A stretch of DNA of 64,000 bases from Pedobacter sp. PF22-3 (GTDB lineage: Bacteria; Bacteroidota; Bacteroidia; Sphingobacteriales; Sphingobacteriaceae). The stretch lies in the NCBI RefSeq assembly GCF_026239555.1, contig NZ_JAPIVP010000006.1, positions 62,001 through 126,000 of the forward strand, written 5' to 3'. Below the pieces are notes generated by a model. The model had not been told where the DNA came from, searched no databases, and saw nothing but the letters and a program-made list of their open reading frames with translations. This document shows positions 61,161 through 64,000 of the stretch, in pieces. Position numbers and translations under genes: made by a program. Positions within the stretch are counted from its first letter, which is position 1. Each line of letters begins with the position of its first letter.

Positions 61161-62573
61161 TTAACCTTCTACCTTTTCCAACATTTCCCTTACATCGGTA
61201 ATTTTTCCGGTTACGGCTGCAGCTGCAGCTGTAAGTGGACTAGCCAATAAGGTACGTGCATTTTGTCCTTGTCTACCCTCAAAGTTTCTGTTTGACGTGG
61301 ATACACAATATTTACCTGCCGGGATTTTATCTTCGTTCATTCCTAAACAGGCACTGCATCCCGGTTCGCGTAACTGGAAACCGGCGGCTTCGAAAATTTT
61401 ATCCAAACCTTCGTTTTTAGCCTGCTGTTCTACCTGTTTTGAGCCTGGAACGATCCAAACCGTAACGTTGTCCGCTTTGCGTTTATCTTTAACAAAATTG
61501 GCAACTTCACGTAAATCTTCTATGCGTGAGTTGGTGCAGCTTCCGATGAAAACATAATCAACAGGTTTTCCGATCAATGATGAATCATCGTCGAAACCCA
61601 TATAATCCAAAGCTTTTTTATAAGATACTTTTTCGGTTTCTGGTTGTCCTGTGGTTGCCGGAATATGTTCCTGGATACCCATTCCCATACCTGGGTTGGT
61701 ACCATAAGTAATCATTGGGGCAATATCTGCAGCATTGAAAGTTAAAACGCTATCAAATTTTGCATCAGCATCGCTATATAATGTTTTCCAGTAAGCTAAA
61801 GCTTTATCCCACTCTTCGCCAGCCGGAGCAAATTCTCTTCCTTTAATGTAATCGAATGTAGTTTGGTCTGGTGCAATTAAGCCACCACGTGCACCCATTT
61901 CGATACTCATATTACAGATGGTCATGCGGGCTTCCATGCTTAACGATTCGATTGCCGAACCTGCATATTCGATGAAATAACCGGTACCACCAGCAGCCGA
62001 AATCTGTGCGATAATGTATAAGATAATGTCTTTTGCACCAACACCTTTTTCAAGCTCGCCGTTTACCTCAATTTTCATGGTTTTCGGTTTCGATTGCAAT
62101 AAACATTGCGTAGCGAAAACCTGCTCTACCTGCGAAGTACCAATACCGAATGCAATGGCACCAAAAGCGCCATGGGTAGAAGTATGACTATCGCCGCATA
62201 CCATTGTTTTACCGGGTAAAGTAATACCTAACTCTGGACCGATAACATGCACAATGCCCTGAAAAGGATGGCCTAATCCATACAATTCTATGCCGAATTC
62301 TGCACAGTTTTTAGTGAGCATATCTACCTGATAACGCGAAAGCTCTTCTTTAATCGGCAGCAACTGGTTTAAGGTTGGCACATTATGATCGGCAGTGGCC
62401 ACCGTCTGTTTCGGACGAAAAACAGGCAATCCTCTTTTACGCAAGCCATCAAATGCCTGAGGAGAGGTAACCTCATGTATTAAGTGTGTATCAATGTATA
62501 AAATATCGGGAAATCCTTCTTCACTTTTTACAACGTGAGCATCCCAAATTTTTTCTACTAATGTTTTTGACAT
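61161..62573 (-). CDS. leuC: 3-isopropylmalate dehydratase large subunit
   Basis: This is the aconitase-fold [4Fe-4S] large subunit of isopropylmalate isomerase. It begins [13 protein letters not shown]. Features include [20 protein letters not shown], the cysteine motifs GSCTNSR and [12 protein letters not shown], and NRNFEGRQG near the end. The 470-residue length is normal. Confidence 0.95.
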   Translation of the reverse strand: MSKTLVEKIWDAHVVKSEEGFPDILYIDTHLIHEVTSPQAFDGLRKRGLPVFRPKQTVATADHNVPTLNQLLPIKEELSRYQVDMLTKNCAEFGIELYGLGHPFQGIVHVIGPELGITLPGKTMVCGDSHTSTHGAFGAIAFGIGTSQVEQVFATQCLLQSKPKTMKIEVNGELEKGVGAKDIILYIIAQISAAGGTGYFIEYAGSAIESLSMEARMTICNMSIEMGARGGLIAPDQTTFDYIKGREFAPAGEEWDKALAYWKTLYSDADAKFDSVLTFNAADIAPMITYGTNPGMGMGIQEHIPATTGQPETEKVSYKKALDYMGFDDDSSLIGKPVDYVFIGSCTNSRIEDLREVANFVKDKRKADNVTVWIVPGSKQVEQQAKNEGLDKIFEAAGFQLREPGCSACLGMNEDKIPAGKYCVSTSNRNFEGRQGQNARTLLASPLTAAAAAVTGKITDVREMLEKVEG

Positions 62574-62591
62574 CTTTTTATATAATTATTT

Positions 62592-62623
62592 AAACCTCGC
62601 AGGTTTTTAAAACCTGCGAGGTT
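62592..62623. repeat. Perfect palindrome between ilvC and leuC
   Basis: AAACCTCGCAGGTTT and AAACCTGCGAGGTTT face each other around a two-base centre. It lies within the presumed ilvC-leuC transcript and has only partial T-tract, so it may be an attenuating or mRNA-stabilising hairpin, or another dispersed palindrome. Confidence 0.7.
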
Positions 62624-62633
62624 TGTAAGTTTA

Positions 62634-64000
62634 CTATGCTGTTTTAATCGCCTTCATTGCAGTCATTGCTTTACGCAACGTTGCACCAATCTGTTCTACT
62701 TCGTGTGAACGGATAGCTTCGTTAACATCAATTAATTTTCTATTATCAACCGCTCCATCTTTGCCTTCGTTAAAGTTTTTACCAACTAAATCGGTATCTA
62801 CTTTTTTCATGAAATCGCCTAAAAGTGGTTTGCAGGCTTGGTCAAATAAATAACAACCATATTCTGCAGTATCAGAAATTACGCGGTTCATTTCGAACAA
62901 TTTTTTACGTGCAATGGTGTTGGCAATAAGTGGTGTTTCGTGTAACGATTCGTAATAAGCAGATTCTGGTTTGATACCAGCTTGTACCATGGTTTCGAAA
63001 GCCAATTCAACACCGGCACGAACAAAAGCAACCATTAAGGTATAGTTGTCAAAATATTCCTGCTCACCAATTTTAACATCACCAGCTGGTGTTTTTTCGA
63101 ATGCAGTTTCACCAGTTTCAGCTCTCCATTTTAATAAGTTTTTATCCCCATTTGCCCAGTCTTCCATCATGGTACGGCTAAATTCGCCACTCATAATGTC
63201 GTCCTGATGTTTTTGGAACAATGGACGCATAATATCTTTCAATTCTTCCGAAATTTCGAAAGCTTTGATTTTAGCTACATTGCTTAATCTATCCATCATG
63301 GCCGTAATACCACCTTGTTTTAAGGCCTCGGTAATTACTTCAACCCCATATTGTACCAGTTTAGAAGCATAACCTGCATCGATTCCTTTTTCTACCATTT
63401 TATCGAATGATAGGATAGAACCTGTTTGCAATAAACCACAAAGAATGGTTTGCTCGCCCATTAAATCAGATTTTACTTCGGCTACGAAAGATGATTTTAA
63501 TACACCTGCTCTATGACCACCAGTACCTACGCAATAAGCTTTTGCCTGTGCCAATCCTTTACCTTTCGGATCGTTTTCAGGGTGAACCGCAATTAAAGTA
63601 GGAACACCAAAACCACGAACATACTCTGCTCTAACCTCGCTACCAGGGCACTTAGGTGCAACCATAATCACCGTTAGATCTTTACGGATTTGCATGCCTT
63701 CTTCAACGATGTTAAAACCATGAGAATATAACAAAGTAGCACCCTCTTTCATTAATGGCATAATTGCATTTACAACTGCTGTATGTTGTTTATCTGGAGT
63801 AAGGTTGATTACAACATCTGCATTTGGGATGAGTTCTTCGTAAGTGCCAACGGTAAAATTATTTTCAGTTGCATTTTTCCACGAATCGCGTTTGCCTTCA
63901 ATTGCTTCCTTACGTAAAGTGTAGCTTACATCTAAACCACTATCTCTTAAATTTAACCCTTGGTTTAAGCCTTGTGCGCCACAACCTACAATTACCAGTT
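62634..64000 (-). CDS. ilvC: Ketol-acid reductoisomerase, class II (N-terminus cut by window edge)
   Basis: This NADPH-dependent enzyme of valine/isoleucine synthesis is open on the minus strand to the window edge, so its start lies beyond 64000. Translation from the edge reads [20 protein letters not shown], the cofactor Rossmann motif, then [25 protein letters not shown]. The C-terminal region has the duplicated knot-domain characteristics of the long class II enzyme (helical segments such as [24 protein letters not shown] and [18 protein letters not shown]). The 455 codons visible plus about 35 missing give roughly 490 residues. Confidence 0.93.
   Translation of the reverse strand, partial: LVIVGCGAQGLNQGLNLRDSGLDVSYTLRKEAIEGKRDSWKNATENNFTVGTYEELIPNADVVINLTPDKQHTAVVNAIMPLMKEGATLLYSHGFNIVEEGMQIRKDLTVIMVAPKCPGSEVRAEYVRGFGVPTLIAVHPENDPKGKGLAQAKAYCVGTGGHRAGVLKSSFVAEVKSDLMGEQTILCGLLQTGSILSFDKMVEKGIDAGYASKLVQYGVEVITEALKQGGITAMMDRLSNVAKIKAFEISEELKDIMRPLFQKHQDDIMSGEFSRTMMEDWANGDKNLLKWRAETGETAFEKTPAGDVKIGEQEYFDNYTLMVAFVRAGVELAFETMVQAGIKPESAYYESLHETPLIANTIARKKLFEMNRVISDTAEYGCYLFDQACKPLLGDFMKKVDTDLVGKNFNEGKDGAVDNRKLIDVNEAIRSHEVEQIGATLRKAMTAMKAIKTA

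Overview
The window looks like a chromosomal segment of a Bacteroidota bacterium, most likely Sphingobacteriaceae close to Pedobacter. This is judged from the gene families only: a TamB/TamA envelope pair, a PorT-type beta-barrel protein, a HemC-HemD fusion, HemJ, a large-type IspG, PspC/DUF5668 membrane proteins and DUF4230. Other support is the moderately low GC, Bacteroidota-style -7 boxes (TAnnTTTG), and many short palindromic or low-complexity repeats between genes. No prophage, transposase, CRISPR array, rRNA or tRNA gene was seen.

Layout. 1-1245: amino-acid permease, cut by the window edge. 1668-16932: the two topoisomerase IV subunits (parE, parC) on the + strand flank an opposite-strand tamB-tamA-yihY envelope operon and a cytidine deaminase gene. 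Between cdd and parC lies a non-coding tandem array of ~330 bp units. 16945-20165: a small secreted protein, a TPP riboswitch driving a PnuT-type thiamine transporter and a flavoenzyme, then msrA. 20166-24320 (- strand): a lipoprotein-like protein, an rRNA-methyltransferase-like gene with a PIN toxin-antitoxin pair directly upstream, and an MlaE/MlaF lipid transporter pair. 24468-31241 (+): SDR, PspC, LiaF-like and RDD membrane proteins, ispG and an MscS-family channel. 31466-33016 (-): a hydrolase and a DoxX-like protein.

33152-43977 is a heme-precursor locus: hemA, hemCD, hemB, hemL, a two-component system with a TPR protein, hemE, a zeta-toxin-like kinase with a small partner, and hemJ. 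Together these enzymes cover glutamyl-tRNA to coproporphyrinogen III, plus the HemJ protoporphyrinogen oxidase step. The embedded signalling genes and P-loop kinase are the least expected members. 44131-49212: a barrel-like protein, an ECF sigma/anti-sigma/outer-membrane module and a secreted alpha/beta hydrolase. 49269-54515: a second PIN toxin-antitoxin pair, an orphan ABC ATPase, three unrecognised secreted or lipoprotein genes, a DUF4230 protein and a cupin.

54625-64000 (-): branched-chain amino-acid genes ilvC (cut by the window edge), leuC, leuD, leuB, leuA and ilvA. A small monooxygenase-like gene and a double-ATPase ABC protein lie inside the cluster.

Most ordinary genes are confidently assigned. 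The most unusual material is between genes: the tandem array and its dispersed relatives, paired inverted REP-like elements, and low-complexity repeats that have also entered the ispG coding sequence and the variable arm of the TPP riboswitch.
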